Shown in pieces: positions 43,979 through 52,377 of a DNA stretch of 64,000 bases (its first letter is position 1; the number at the start of each line of letters is the position of its first letter). The notes below the pieces were generated by a model. That model searched no databases. It was not told where the DNA came from and was given only the letters and a program-made list of their open reading frames with translations. Location: contig JABLXU010000034.1 in assembly GCA_013177805.1 (NCBI GenBank), forward strand, positions 1 to 64,000, written 5' to 3'. The stretch comes from Candidatus Omnitrophota bacterium. GTDB taxonomy: Bacteria; Hinthialibacterota; Hinthialibacteria; Hinthialibacterales; Hinthialibacteraceae. A program made the position numbers and the translations under genes.

Positions 43979-44065
43979 TTGAACCACGGATTTGCACGGA
44001 TAAAGCCGAAGCTCACGGATCACGGCTTTTCTCTGTGGCATCCGTGATTGAATCATCCTGTCCTA
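43979..44065. repeat. Dispersed repeat family C, copy 3 (direct)
   Basis: Begins TTGAACCACGGATTTGCACG then GATAAAGCC...CACGGATCACGG and ends ATCCGTGATTGAATCATCC, parallel to copy 1. Confidence 0.75.
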
Positions 44066-44215
44066 TCCATAGAGATTGAATCTTCCTAACGAAACTAGTG
44101 CTTTACTATTGTACCTTGCACATTGAAACAAGGAAAAAACTAGCCGAAAATTAAAACGGCCGTGGTGCCATGGTTTTGCTTCGGGATAAGTCGAAGGGAA
44201 ATCTTGGCCGGCCCA

Positions 44216-45457
44216 TCATCCCCCCGAAGGGGAGTGCAGAATGTTCAAATTGAGCACTTCATCAAGGATGAGAGAAACCGCACCCATGGTTTTGCAATGA
44301 TCGCCCAGTTGAACCGGTTGGATGAGAATCTCCTCGTTGAGATTGCGCAGGGAATACTTGCGGGTTTCTTGGATAACCCGGTCCAGCACCAGGTTTTCCG
44401 ACCGCATGATCCCGCCTCCCAAAATGATGGCTTGCGGGTTGAAAAGATTGATGAGCGTTGCGAGCCCCATCCCCATATATTCGCACGCCTGGCCGAGGAT
44501 CTGCCGGCACATTTCATCTCCCTGGGCCGCCGCCTGCGCCACCAGCCGCGTCGTGACACGGCCGGGATTTTTTTCGCACAGCTGGTAGAGAAGACCACCT
44601 GCCTTCTGGCGGAGGCAAGCTTTCGCCGTGTTGGCGATTCCCCAGCCGGAGGCCAGGGTTTCCAGGCATCCGTAGTTGCCGCATTGGCAACGGATAGCAC
44701 TGTGGCCGGCGACCGGGATATGACCGAATTCCCCGGCCATGCCGTGCGTGCCGTATACGGGTTTCCCCTCCAGAATAAAGGCCGCACCGATGCCATACCC
44801 CCACAGCACACAGACGAAATTTTCGATCCGGCGGCCAATCCCGTACCACAGTTCGCCCAAGGCCATGACCCGCGCGGTATGATCGAAGCGGATGGGCTTC
44901 CGCACCAATTCGCCTAAATCGCGGGCCAGATCTTTTTCTTTCCAATCGAACACCGCCGAGTACTGGAGGACATTGCGGCGCTTGTCAATGAGGCCGCCGA
45001 TGGCAATCCCCACGCCCAACACATCCGTGTCCTGGATTTGGGACGTACGGATCAAGTCCAGGATCAACCGGGCGACCGACCGTATCAGGGCGCGATATCC
45101 CCGGGAGGAACGGGTCGGGATGTCTTGGCGGGCCAGAATTCTGGTGTTCAAATCGGTCAAGACGCCGGAGATATGATTGGCGCCGATGCTTAGCCCCACG
45201 ACATAATGATTGTCACCCGAAAACTCGAGCAGTTTTGGCGGCCGTCCCCGCTCCACGGCGCCGGAGCCTTTTTCACGAATCAGTTTTTCCCTGTGAATCA
45301 AACTGTCCACCAGCCGGGTTACGGTGGGTAAACTGAGCCCCAACCGCCGGGCAATTTCCGGACGGGTGGAGCCGCCATTATTGCGAACCGCGTTAAGAAT
45401 CTTGATCTTGTTGATTTTACTGACGAAGGTGGTGTCGGTAATGGACTCTTTGTTCAT
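44216..45457 (-). CDS. ROK-family transcriptional regulator (NagC/XylR type)
   Basis: 413 residues. N-terminal winged helix: RNNGGSTRPEIARRLGLSLP then TVTRLVDSLI (about 25-55). The ROK sugar-kinase-like part follows, with GLSIGANHISGVLTD (phosphate-binding-like strand), GVGIAIGGLID, GEFGHIPV and the zinc motif CQCGNYGCLE. The kinase Asp-containing loop is not clearly intact, as usual for repressors. It is divergent from the LamG/pseudopilin cluster, and a 25-bp palindrome lies between them, so it probably represses that cluster and responds to a sugar or sugar phosphate. Confidence 0.9.
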   Translation of the reverse strand: MNKESITDTTFVSKINKIKILNAVRNNGGSTRPEIARRLGLSLPTVTRLVDSLIHREKLIREKGSGAVERGRPPKLLEFSGDNHYVVGLSIGANHISGVLTDLNTRILARQDIPTRSSRGYRALIRSVARLILDLIRTSQIQDTDVLGVGIAIGGLIDKRRNVLQYSAVFDWKEKDLARDLGELVRKPIRFDHTARVMALGELWYGIGRRIENFVCVLWGYGIGAAFILEGKPVYGTHGMAGEFGHIPVAGHSAIRCQCGNYGCLETLASGWGIANTAKACLRQKAGGLLYQLCEKNPGRVTTRLVAQAAAQGDEMCRQILGQACEYMGMGLATLINLFNPQAIILGGGIMRSENLVLDRVIQETRKYSLRNLNEEILIQPVQLGDHCKTMGAVSLILDEVLNLNILHSPSGG

Positions 45458-45542
45458 GACAAATCACGGTGTAGGCGTTCTAGCAACGAAAGTAGATCGA
45501 TTGACATAAAGAATACCGGCGGAAAAAAAATTCCAAAGTCTC

Positions 45543-45572
45543 TTGACAGGGAGTCGGTCGACGGCTTAATAT
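45543..45572 (+). promoter_or_regulatory. Predicted sigma70-type promoter for the LamG cluster
   Basis: TTGACA at 45543-45548 and TAATAT at 45567-45572 with an 18-bp spacer, 70 bp upstream of the LamG gene start and directed rightward. A perfect -35 is rare in this window. Confidence 0.65.
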
Positions 45573-45581
45573 TATTTCACT

Positions 45582-45606
45582 ATTTAATTATGGATCATAA
45601 TTAAAT
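45582..45606. promoter_or_regulatory. 25-bp perfect palindrome, probable ROK operator
   Basis: ATTTAATTAT-GGATC-ATAATTAAAT: 10-bp arms match exactly around a 5-bp centre. It begins 10 bp after the predicted -10 box, covering the expected transcription start. AT-rich palindromes of this kind resemble operators of the NagC/Mlc type in the ROK family, and the ROK gene is divergent next door. Confidence 0.7.
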
Positions 45607-45641
45607 GCCTTTTTATTTTAGCATGGGAAAGGAAAAGCGCA

Positions 45642-47102
45642 ATGAAGACCATTCTGCAATGGTGTGTATGGGCCACGCTGCTGGCGGGGAGCCCGGTTTG
45701 GACCGCCGCCGATGTGACCGTGAGTTTTCATTTCGATACCTTCACGGGGTTGGACTTCACGGATAATACCGGTTACGGCCTGCAAGGCCGCATCGTCTCT
45801 TCGGCCTTGGAACGCCCGGCACGGATTGCCGGCGTCAGCGGTAGCGAGAACGACCGGGCCGTCGCCTTCACCGGGAAAGGCGCGCTGGCCGGCGACGATT
45901 CGAATACTTTTTCGTTCGACATACTCCCTCCCTTCACCATCGAAGTGTGGGCCCGCACCACCCGGGCTGCCCAGTCCAACACGGCTTTCGTGAGTTATGG
46001 TTTTCCCGACAATCCCACCCAAGCCTCGGGCGGCTACCGGCTGGGACTGCAGGAAGGGCGGCTGGTGTTCAGCCTGTATGGCGTAGTGGATGTCCTCAGC
46101 GGGGTGGAATTTCCCCCGGACGGTCAGTGGCACCATGCCGCCGCCGCTTACGATTTTGACAGAGGCATAGTCCATTTTTTCCTGGACGGCATGGAAAAAC
46201 AAACGGTGGAAGCGGCGGGGGATGTGAAACTGCCCGGGCGTCTCGAGGTCTCGTTCGGAGAGGTTTCTCCCGGCTTTTTGCCGTACATCGGGGATCTGGA
46301 CCGGGTTCGAATTTCCGAAGGCATTTTGAGTATGGCAGATATGGATTCCGATCCCGCGACCGTCAAACCCGTGGCCTCCACCACCCTGATCTATTTTTCC
46401 TTTGATGAAGCCAGTGGGAATTACCGCAGCCAGGGCAGCCGGCCCGCGTTGGCAGCCGTTCCAGTGATCGACCTTCTGGCGCAAGGCGTGGAATACCAAC
46501 AAATTCCGAAGACCGCGGAAATTGTCAGCGATTCTCCATCCGGCAAACCCGGAGACACGGCCATTTTGTTCACTGGCCAAGAGTTTGCCCTGGTTGAGGA
46601 TCCCGGTGGCATTCTGGAGTTTCCAGAAGATTGGACGCTGGAAGCCTGGATCAAGCCGCAATATGTGCCGGACCGCACCAACGCCATGGTCCTGTACGCC
46701 TATGGCGCGCCGGGCGGGGGGCATTCGCTGCAGCTGGCTTACAGCGCGGACGATCCCACGCAATTGAACGTGCGCGGCACGGCGGTCGGGGTGCTGGATA
46801 TTCCCGCCCCCAATACCTTTGTGGTGTATGACCAATGGCAACACGTGGCCGTGGCGCATAAAAACGGGGAATCCATGACCTTTTTCCTGAATGGTCAACT
46901 GTCCGAGGTGATTGAATACACTCAGGGCATGAGACCCCGGACCAACGAGTTTCTGTACATCGGAACCTGGCCCAACGCCCTGGCGTTCGCATATGTCGGC
47001 ACGCTGGACCGCATCCGCTTCAGTGACCGGGCGTTGACGGAGGCCGAGTTGGACTCCGATCCCTCCACCTTCACAGGCATCGAGACGTGGGATTTGTATT
47101 GA
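45642..47102 (+). CDS. Secreted protein with two LamG/concanavalin-like domains
   Basis: 486 residues, GGAAAGGA upstream of ATG, signal peptide to about 22 (ILQWCVWATLLAGSPVWTAA). Two LamG-like domains: the first with FTIEVWARTT, GQWHHAAAAYDFDRGIVHFF and LDGMEKQ (about 95-235), the second with WTLEAWIKPQ, QWQHVAVAHKNGESMTFFLN and GQLSEV (about 325-470). Each ends with 'i.dlDRvRiS...Ls.aem..Dp'. The fold binds carbohydrates or proteins at the cell surface. First gene of the rightward cluster controlled from the palindromic site. Confidence 0.82.
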   Translation: MKTILQWCVWATLLAGSPVWTAADVTVSFHFDTFTGLDFTDNTGYGLQGRIVSSALERPARIAGVSGSENDRAVAFTGKGALAGDDSNTFSFDILPPFTIEVWARTTRAAQSNTAFVSYGFPDNPTQASGGYRLGLQEGRLVFSLYGVVDVLSGVEFPPDGQWHHAAAAYDFDRGIVHFFLDGMEKQTVEAAGDVKLPGRLEVSFGEVSPGFLPYIGDLDRVRISEGILSMADMDSDPATVKPVASTTLIYFSFDEASGNYRSQGSRPALAAVPVIDLLAQGVEYQQIPKTAEIVSDSPSGKPGDTAILFTGQEFALVEDPGGILEFPEDWTLEAWIKPQYVPDRTNAMVLYAYGAPGGGHSLQLAYSADDPTQLNVRGTAVGVLDIPAPNTFVVYDQWQHVAVAHKNGESMTFFLNGQLSEVIEYTQGMRPRTNEFLYIGTWPNALAFAYVGTLDRIRFSDRALTEAELDSDPSTFTGIETWDLY

Positions 47103-47142
47103 TCGCAGTCGCGCCTCTATATTCCACAAGGAGACATCAACC

Positions 47143-48540
47143 ATGAATACATACCATTTTCTTAACTGGTTTTTCTTTGGATGCGTCATCAGTGCTCTCG
47201 GCACGTCGGCTGGTTTCCCGCAAACCTACCCGGAACTGGTGCAATCTGGCCATCCCCTGGTCTATTGGCGCTTTAGCAATAATCTGGCCGATTCGCAAGG
47301 CAACTTGGATCTCATGTCACCAGGAACCCCTGCATTTGTGGACGGTCCCAACAGCGGCCATCTGGCCTTTTCATCCAACGGAGGAACAGCCTGGGCGGCC
47401 CAGTTCGGCGTGGAACAACTGAGCGGGCTGTATGATTTCACTTACGAATTGTGGATCAATCTGGCGGGAGACAATGAAGGCAAAGTCATCTTCGAACGCC
47501 AGGCGCTTACGAATGGAGAGCCCGGTTCCGGCACCCACCGGATTCGTTATGGAGAAGGAAAACTATTCTTCGAATACACCGGAGCGGGATCTGTCCCGGA
47601 AACACCGGCCGTCGAACTGCCGAATCAAACCAGCGGTTGGCATCATATCGTGCTGACCAGCCATTACCAAAACGCCACCAATGTCTTATACGTGGACGGG
47701 GAGGCCGTTTTTGAAGGCGAGGCCTATTTAGAACCCATTTTCGGCGGCAACCAGGACGTGGTGTATATCGGCTCTTCGCGCAGCAATCCGGAAGGATTGA
47801 TCATGGACGGTTATGTGGACGAAGTCGCCATATACAATCGCGCGTTGAGTGCCGGCGAGGTGGTTCAGCACTTCCAAGCAGCCCTCCCGGACGGCTATGC
47901 CGGAGCCGTGATGGCCTCGTCGCCACTCGTTTATTGGCGTTTCGAAAACAATTTCCACGATGAAATGAACCTCTACGATTTAATGCCCACCGGTGCCAAT
48001 TACGTGGAAGGACCGGGCGGTTCACCCAACACGGCTCTTTTTTCCCGGGTTCTAAACAACCAGGCCGCGATTCTGTTTGACAACATCGAATCTTTTACCT
48101 ATGAGATGTGGATCAATTGCATTTTTGAAAGCGTGCAATCATATATACTGTTCCGCCGCGCCGGCAGCGCGCAGCATGCCGTGATTTATGCCTATAATCC
48201 GAATGCGTTGGAGTTCTTTTTCCTCGAAGGGGGCACTCGTCCGCTAGTGACAATCCCGAACCAGACCGACCGCTGGTATCATTTGGCGGTCGTCAACGAC
48301 AGGCACGCCGGCCGGATGCGCATCTATCTCGACGGCGAGCTGGCCTTGGAGCACGACGGCACGGCTGCGCCGGGTCCCGGTAATCTCGTAGTTGTGGGCG
48401 GCGCGGATTTGGGCGCGAATTTCAATGGGTATATCGACGAAGTGGCGATGTATGACTATGCTTTAAGCGGAGAACAGATCCAAGCGCATTTTCGTGCACC
48501 GATAAACGGGGTGCCGGTTGCCGATTGGTCCTTGTTTTAA
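47143..48540 (+). CDS. Secreted protein with two LamG/concanavalin-like domains
   Basis: 465 residues, AAGGAG before ATG, signal peptide to about 25. Two similar halves both begin with the same element, HPLVYWRFSNNLADSQG (about 40) and SPLVYWRFENNFHDEMN (about 262), and contain FTYELWINLAG / FTYEMWINCIF, SGWHHIVLTSHYQ / DRWYHLAVVNDRH, and YVDEVAIYNRALSAGE / YIDEVAMYDYALSGE. This internal duplication is typical of LamG_3 proteins. It follows the other LamG gene by 40 bp and ends in DWSLF, similar to ETWDLY of its neighbour. Confidence 0.82.
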   Translation: MNTYHFLNWFFFGCVISALGTSAGFPQTYPELVQSGHPLVYWRFSNNLADSQGNLDLMSPGTPAFVDGPNSGHLAFSSNGGTAWAAQFGVEQLSGLYDFTYELWINLAGDNEGKVIFERQALTNGEPGSGTHRIRYGEGKLFFEYTGAGSVPETPAVELPNQTSGWHHIVLTSHYQNATNVLYVDGEAVFEGEAYLEPIFGGNQDVVYIGSSRSNPEGLIMDGYVDEVAIYNRALSAGEVVQHFQAALPDGYAGAVMASSPLVYWRFENNFHDEMNLYDLMPTGANYVEGPGGSPNTALFSRVLNNQAAILFDNIESFTYEMWINCIFESVQSYILFRRAGSAQHAVIYAYNPNALEFFFLEGGTRPLVTIPNQTDRWYHLAVVNDRHAGRMRIYLDGELALEHDGTAAPGPGNLVVVGGADLGANFNGYIDEVAMYDYALSGEQIQAHFRAPINGVPVADWSLF

Positions 48541-48642
48541 TCCATGGCTTTGGTTTTCTTCATCCGGCCGGGGAAGATAAGGGGAAGGCGCATCGCGGCT
48601 ATTTTGCCACCGGGATCCCCAGGCCAGAATTGGGACGCGGAC

Positions 48643-49254
48643 ATGAGAAGGATGAAAGGATTTACGCTGATCGAACTGTTAATCGTTGTCGCCATCATCG
48701 GCGTCCTGGCAGCGATCGCGGTTCCGAATTTTCTCAACGCGCGCACCCGCGCCCTGGTGGCCCGCGTGCAAGGCGACATTTCCGCCATTGGCATGGCGCT
48801 CGACATGTACAACTTGGATCACAACAAGTATCCCCCGTTCATGCCCCCCGGCGGCCCCAACGATCTCGGCAAACACGGCCTCAAGAAACTCACTTCACCG
48901 GTGGCGTATATCAGCAACGCGATACTCTGGGATCCCTTCATGGCCCAAGGCCGGGAAACCAACCACGGGCCAGGGTATCCTCCGCCCTACAATTATATTT
49001 ACCACGACCGGGAGACCTGTGGCGGCACGGGGAGCGCGTGGTGGGAGAATTACGACCCCGAAATGCGCTATATGTGGTACCTGTGCTCGGTGGGGCCGGA
49101 CCAGCTCTTCTATCATCCCAACAACAGCGGGCCGCGCTGGAACTGGCTCATCTCGTATCAGGCCAGCAACGGAGTGATCAGCATGGGCAACATTTATCTG
49201 TACGGCCCCGGACGCGCCACCGAGAAGGAAATCAACGCGCCCAGCGGGACGTGA
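48643..49254 (+). CDS. GspG-like pseudopilin
   Basis: 203 residues from ATG at 48643; ATG at 48652 is possible. The prepilin signal MRRMKGFTLIELLIVVAIIG has the G/F peptidase site and Glu at +5. The helix continues AAIAVPNFLNARTRALVARV. The C-terminal globular part has LTSPVAYISNAILWDPF and ends near YQASNGVISMGNIYLYGPG, motifs shared with the two other pseudopilins of this cluster. Such proteins are assembled by type II secretion/type IV pilus machinery, which is not encoded here. Confidence 0.88.
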   Translation: MRRMKGFTLIELLIVVAIIGVLAAIAVPNFLNARTRALVARVQGDISAIGMALDMYNLDHNKYPPFMPPGGPNDLGKHGLKKLTSPVAYISNAILWDPFMAQGRETNHGPGYPPPYNYIYHDRETCGGTGSAWWENYDPEMRYMWYLCSVGPDQLFYHPNNSGPRWNWLISYQASNGVISMGNIYLYGPGRATEKEINAPSGT

Positions 49255-49438
49255 ATAGCGAATTGATTATTAGTACGATGCGCCGATAGGCCGTAATGTA
49301 TTTTCAAGCGCCGACGGCGCGCCCATTGCTAGCCCGGGGCAACGCCTGGGGAACTGGAAACAGGTTCATCCGGTGAGTGCGTGCCTATTTTAAGAAGGCG
49401 TAACCGGTTTCCCATGGGACTGGTCTGGGAGATCAACA

Positions 49439-49480
49439 CCAATTCCTTCTCCCTTTGGGAGAAGGGGAGGGTGAGGGAAT
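49439..49480. repeat. Dispersed repeat family A, copy 3
   Basis: CTTCTCCCTTTGGGAGAAGG then GGAGGGTGAGGGAA; same orientation as copy 2 but shorter, lacking the GCCCTGTAAGGG end. Confidence 0.8.
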
Positions 49481-49490
49481 TTTTATATGA

Positions 49491-49535
49491 GCGGACCTGG
49501 GTGTTTGCCCTCATTCAGGGGCGAATGGAATCAAT
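49491..49535. repeat. Dispersed repeat family B, copy 2
   Basis: 45 bp beginning GCGGACCTGGGTGTTTGCCC, 38 of 45 identical to 40984-41028. Confidence 0.85.
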
Positions 49536-49647
49536 GTGACGCCATCAGGTCCGCGATTCCCGGATGAACCGTACAAAGTGTGTGTTTTCCAGAGAGACTT
49601 CTATTTAATACGCGAAGCGTCCTTCTAGGGACCAAGGAGTATTTTTT

Positions 49648-50952
49648 ATGGCGAATACAAAATCACCTTCTGATTCCACTCCGATGACCCGCCGCCAATT
49701 CCACAAAAGCCTGGCGTGGACCTCCATTGCCTTGGGCGCCGCCGCGCCATCGGCCCGGCGTGTGCTCGGAGCCAACGACCGCCTCCGCCTGGGGGTCATC
49801 GGCTGCGGAAGCCGCGGCGGGGCCCATATGGATTTGCTGATGAAAATGCGCGAACAAGGCGAGCCGGTGGACATTACGGCGGTTTGCGATACCTACCGTC
49901 CCCGGCTGCAGCGCGCGGCGAATTTCACCAAAGCGGCGTTCGCCACCATGCTCCATGAAGAACTCCTGGCCCGGCCGGACATCGATGTCGTCCTGATCGC
50001 CACGCCCGAGCATTGGCACGGATATCAAACCATCGACGCGATGCGCGCCGGCAAGGATGTGTACGTTGAAAAGCCCCTGACCCACTGGCGGCAGCTCGGC
50101 CTGGCGGAAGAGGTCGCGCGGGTGTCTCAGGAAACCGGCCGCCTGGTGCAAGTCGGCTGCCAACGCATGTCCTCGTCCGCCTACACCCAGGCCAAGGCGC
50201 TCATCCAAAAGGGCCTGATCGGCAAGCCGGTCATGGCCGAGACTGGATATTTCCGCTTCGGCGACTGGGGCGAACGCGGCATGCCCATTGACGATCCCCA
50301 GGCCCGGCCGGGGCCGGACCTCGATTGGGAACGCTTCCAGGGCGACTGTCCCCGCCGGGAATTCCACGTCAGCCGCTATTTCCGCTGGCGGATGTATTCC
50401 GAAACGGCGGGCGGCCCGGTGTCGGACAATTACATCCATTTCTACAATCCGCTCGCCTACACGCTCGATCTGGGTTATCCCACCAAGGTCTGCGGGCTGG
50501 GCGGCATCTACCGTTACACGCTCGCCGAAGCCCCCGATCCCGAATATAAACAAGAACGGGATGTGCCTGATACCTGCAATCTGGTCATCGAATACCCGGA
50601 CCATTTCATCGTTACCTGCGCCGGAACCCAGGCCAACGCCTATACTACCTACGGCAGCAACGAAACACCCATCATCCGTGGGTGGGATGGAACCCTGCTG
50701 ATCGGCGGCCGGGAGATCCTCGTGCTGCGCTCGGACGACGGGCGAGAAATCCATCGCGAACCCATTCAGACCGGCATCGACCAAAATAAATTCTGGGCCG
50801 ATTTTTTGGCGTGTTGCCGGACGCGGCAGCAGCCGCTGTCCAACGCCGCGTTGAGCGCTCCGGTGAACACCACCATGCAGATGGGCGTGCTGGCCGTGCG
50901 GGGCGAGCGCGTGGTGCGGTACGACCACGAACGCAAACTGGTGATCGCGTAG
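49648..50952 (+). CDS. Tat-exported Gfo/Idh/MocA-family oxidoreductase
   Basis: 434 residues, AAGGAG upstream. A Tat signal, MTRRQFHKSLAWTSIALGAA, is followed by the Rossmann start RLGVIGCGSRGGAHM. The cofactor loop IATPEHWHGYQTIDAMRAGK then DVYVEKPLTH carries the EKP motif, and the C-terminal domain has SDNYIHFYNPLAYTLDL near the substrate site. Family members oxidise or reduce sugars, inositols and related compounds with NAD(P); exported members in Planctomycetes-like bacteria may carry a bound cofactor. It lies in the LamG/pseudopilin cluster. Confidence 0.9.
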   Translation: MANTKSPSDSTPMTRRQFHKSLAWTSIALGAAAPSARRVLGANDRLRLGVIGCGSRGGAHMDLLMKMREQGEPVDITAVCDTYRPRLQRAANFTKAAFATMLHEELLARPDIDVVLIATPEHWHGYQTIDAMRAGKDVYVEKPLTHWRQLGLAEEVARVSQETGRLVQVGCQRMSSSAYTQAKALIQKGLIGKPVMAETGYFRFGDWGERGMPIDDPQARPGPDLDWERFQGDCPRREFHVSRYFRWRMYSETAGGPVSDNYIHFYNPLAYTLDLGYPTKVCGLGGIYRYTLAEAPDPEYKQERDVPDTCNLVIEYPDHFIVTCAGTQANAYTTYGSNETPIIRGWDGTLLIGGREILVLRSDDGREIHREPIQTGIDQNKFWADFLACCRTRQQPLSNAALSAPVNTTMQMGVLAVRGERVVRYDHERKLVIA

Positions 50953-51111
50953 AAGGCAGCGGAACGCGGTTGGGTTTCAGGCTGACACAATCGTGTCTTC
51001 TTGCGCAATACGTGCGTTTTTGCCGTAGGCTTCGAATCCTTGTGGAAGAATCGAGAATCAGGAACAACCACGCCATCCTGGATAGCGAACGCAGACACGG
51101 GGAGACCGGTC

Positions 51112-51702
51112 ATGAAGGCGGTGAACCAAGCATTCACCCTCATCGAATTGCTGATCGTAGTGGCCATAATCGGTATTTTGGCCGCCATCGCCGTACCGAA
51201 TTTTCTCAACGCGCAGACGCGCGCTAAAATCGCACGGGTGCAAGGAGAATTCCGTTCGATCGCTACCGCCCTCGAGAGTTATCACATGGACACCAATTTT
51301 TATCCGCCCTGGCGCACGTTCGAAAATGGAGACATTTGGCCGGTGGCGTGGCGTCTGCGGCCTCTCACCACGCCGGTGGCGTATATGTCGTCGGTGCCCT
51401 ATATCGATCCCTTTGTGACCTCGTCCAGTGGTGTGACGTTGGAACAACCGCATTGGGCGTATGAGGTGGGCTACAACTACGGCGACGCGTACTCGTCTGC
51501 CGTCACGATGAAGCAACGGCCGTTGTCCGCCGATTGGCGCTGCAGCGAGTGGCGGATCGAAAGCGCCGGACCGGACGGGATTCAACACGCAGCCGGCATT
51601 CCCAGCTATGATCCTAGTAACGGGCTGAAGAGTTTGGGCGATATTCAACGCTTAGGGCCTCGGACCGCGTATCCCTGCAATGATTCACTGGTCGGGAAAT
51701 AA
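51112..51702 (+). CDS. GspG-like pseudopilin
   Basis: 196 residues from ATG at 51112 with GGGGAGA upstream; earlier in-frame starts would bury the prepilin signal. MKAVNQAFTLIELLIVVAII has Ala in place of Gly before the cleavage Phe (A/F), a less common but tolerated prepilin peptidase site. Then AAIAVPNFLNAQTRAKIARV. Shared cluster motifs: LTTPVAYMSSVPYIDPF and YDPSNGLKSLGDIQRLGP. Ends 37 bp before the next pseudopilin. Confidence 0.87.
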   Translation: MKAVNQAFTLIELLIVVAIIGILAAIAVPNFLNAQTRAKIARVQGEFRSIATALESYHMDTNFYPPWRTFENGDIWPVAWRLRPLTTPVAYMSSVPYIDPFVTSSSGVTLEQPHWAYEVGYNYGDAYSSAVTMKQRPLSADWRCSEWRIESAGPDGIQHAAGIPSYDPSNGLKSLGDIQRLGPRTAYPCNDSLVGK

Positions 51703-51739
51703 TTAACGCCGGGCAATAAACAGTGAGGATTTCGTGTTC

Positions 51740-52330
51740 ATGCCAACTCCCCGCGGGTTCACCCTGATCGAGCTCCTGATGGTTGTGGCGGTCATCGGCA
51801 TTTTGGCGGCCATCGCGGTCCCCAATTTCCTCAACGCCCAAATCCGCGCCAAAATCGCCCGGACCTATTCCGATATCCGCGCGCTCTCCACCGCGCTGGA
51901 GATGTACCACACGGATCATGGAACCTATCCGGAAGGCCGTTCGACCTGGGCGGTTTTCGGGTGGAACAAATTGACCAGCCCTACCGCGTACATGGCTTCT
52001 CTTCCGCTCGATCCCTTCGCTCCCCGGAAGGATTCAAACACCCCCGCCCCCGGCGGCTATGGCTGGTTTCCGGAAATTCTGCCCTTCTATGTCTATTTCT
52101 GGGCCCGGGACATCAACGATCCGCTGAATCCGGCGATCAGCCGCGATTACCTCTTCCGCAAAGGCATCATGAAAAATCCGGAGGCTACGCCTCCCCGGAT
52201 TTTCCATTACTACCAGATCCGGGCGATGGGGCCGAACGGCCAGGGCGATTATTCCCTCGCCTACGACGCCAGCAACGGCCTCATCAGCGCGGGGGATATC
52301 TCGTTTCATGGCCCGGGAGCCGGCTTCTGA
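51740..52330 (+). CDS. GspG-like pseudopilin
   Basis: 196 residues from ATG at 51740, with GAGGA about 10 nt upstream; GTG at 51734 is too close to it. MPTPRGFTLIELLMVVAVIG has the normal G/F site and Glu+5. Shared motifs: LTSPTAYMASLPLDPF and YDASNGLISAGDISFHGPG. The middle region FPEILPFYVYFWARDIND differs from the siblings, so the three are paralogues, not copies. It precedes a Gfo/Idh/MocA gene by 47 bp. Confidence 0.88.
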   Translation: MPTPRGFTLIELLMVVAVIGILAAIAVPNFLNAQIRAKIARTYSDIRALSTALEMYHTDHGTYPEGRSTWAVFGWNKLTSPTAYMASLPLDPFAPRKDSNTPAPGGYGWFPEILPFYVYFWARDINDPLNPAISRDYLFRKGIMKNPEATPPRIFHYYQIRAMGPNGQGDYSLAYDASNGLISAGDISFHGPGAGF

Positions 52331-52377
52331 CGCCATTGGGCCGCGCAGCCCAATCGATTCAACAAGGAGAAAGAATC

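Larger units (their letters stand above)
43803..44215. other. Intergenic region filled mainly by repeat family C
   Basis: 413 bp holding an inverted family C copy (43866-43965) and a direct copy (43979-44065). Three nearby occurrences of GATTGAATC-like sequence follow. The rest, to the ROK gene stop at 44216, is AT-rich with no supported gene. Confidence 0.55.
49255..49647. other. Intergenic region with repeat families A and B
   Basis: 393 bp between the pseudopilin and the Gfo/Idh/MocA gene. It contains family A (49439-49480) followed 10 bp later by family B (49491-49535), the same composite order as at 40934-41028. No gene is supported. AAGGAG at 49634 is the ribosome site of the next gene. 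Confidence 0.55.
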
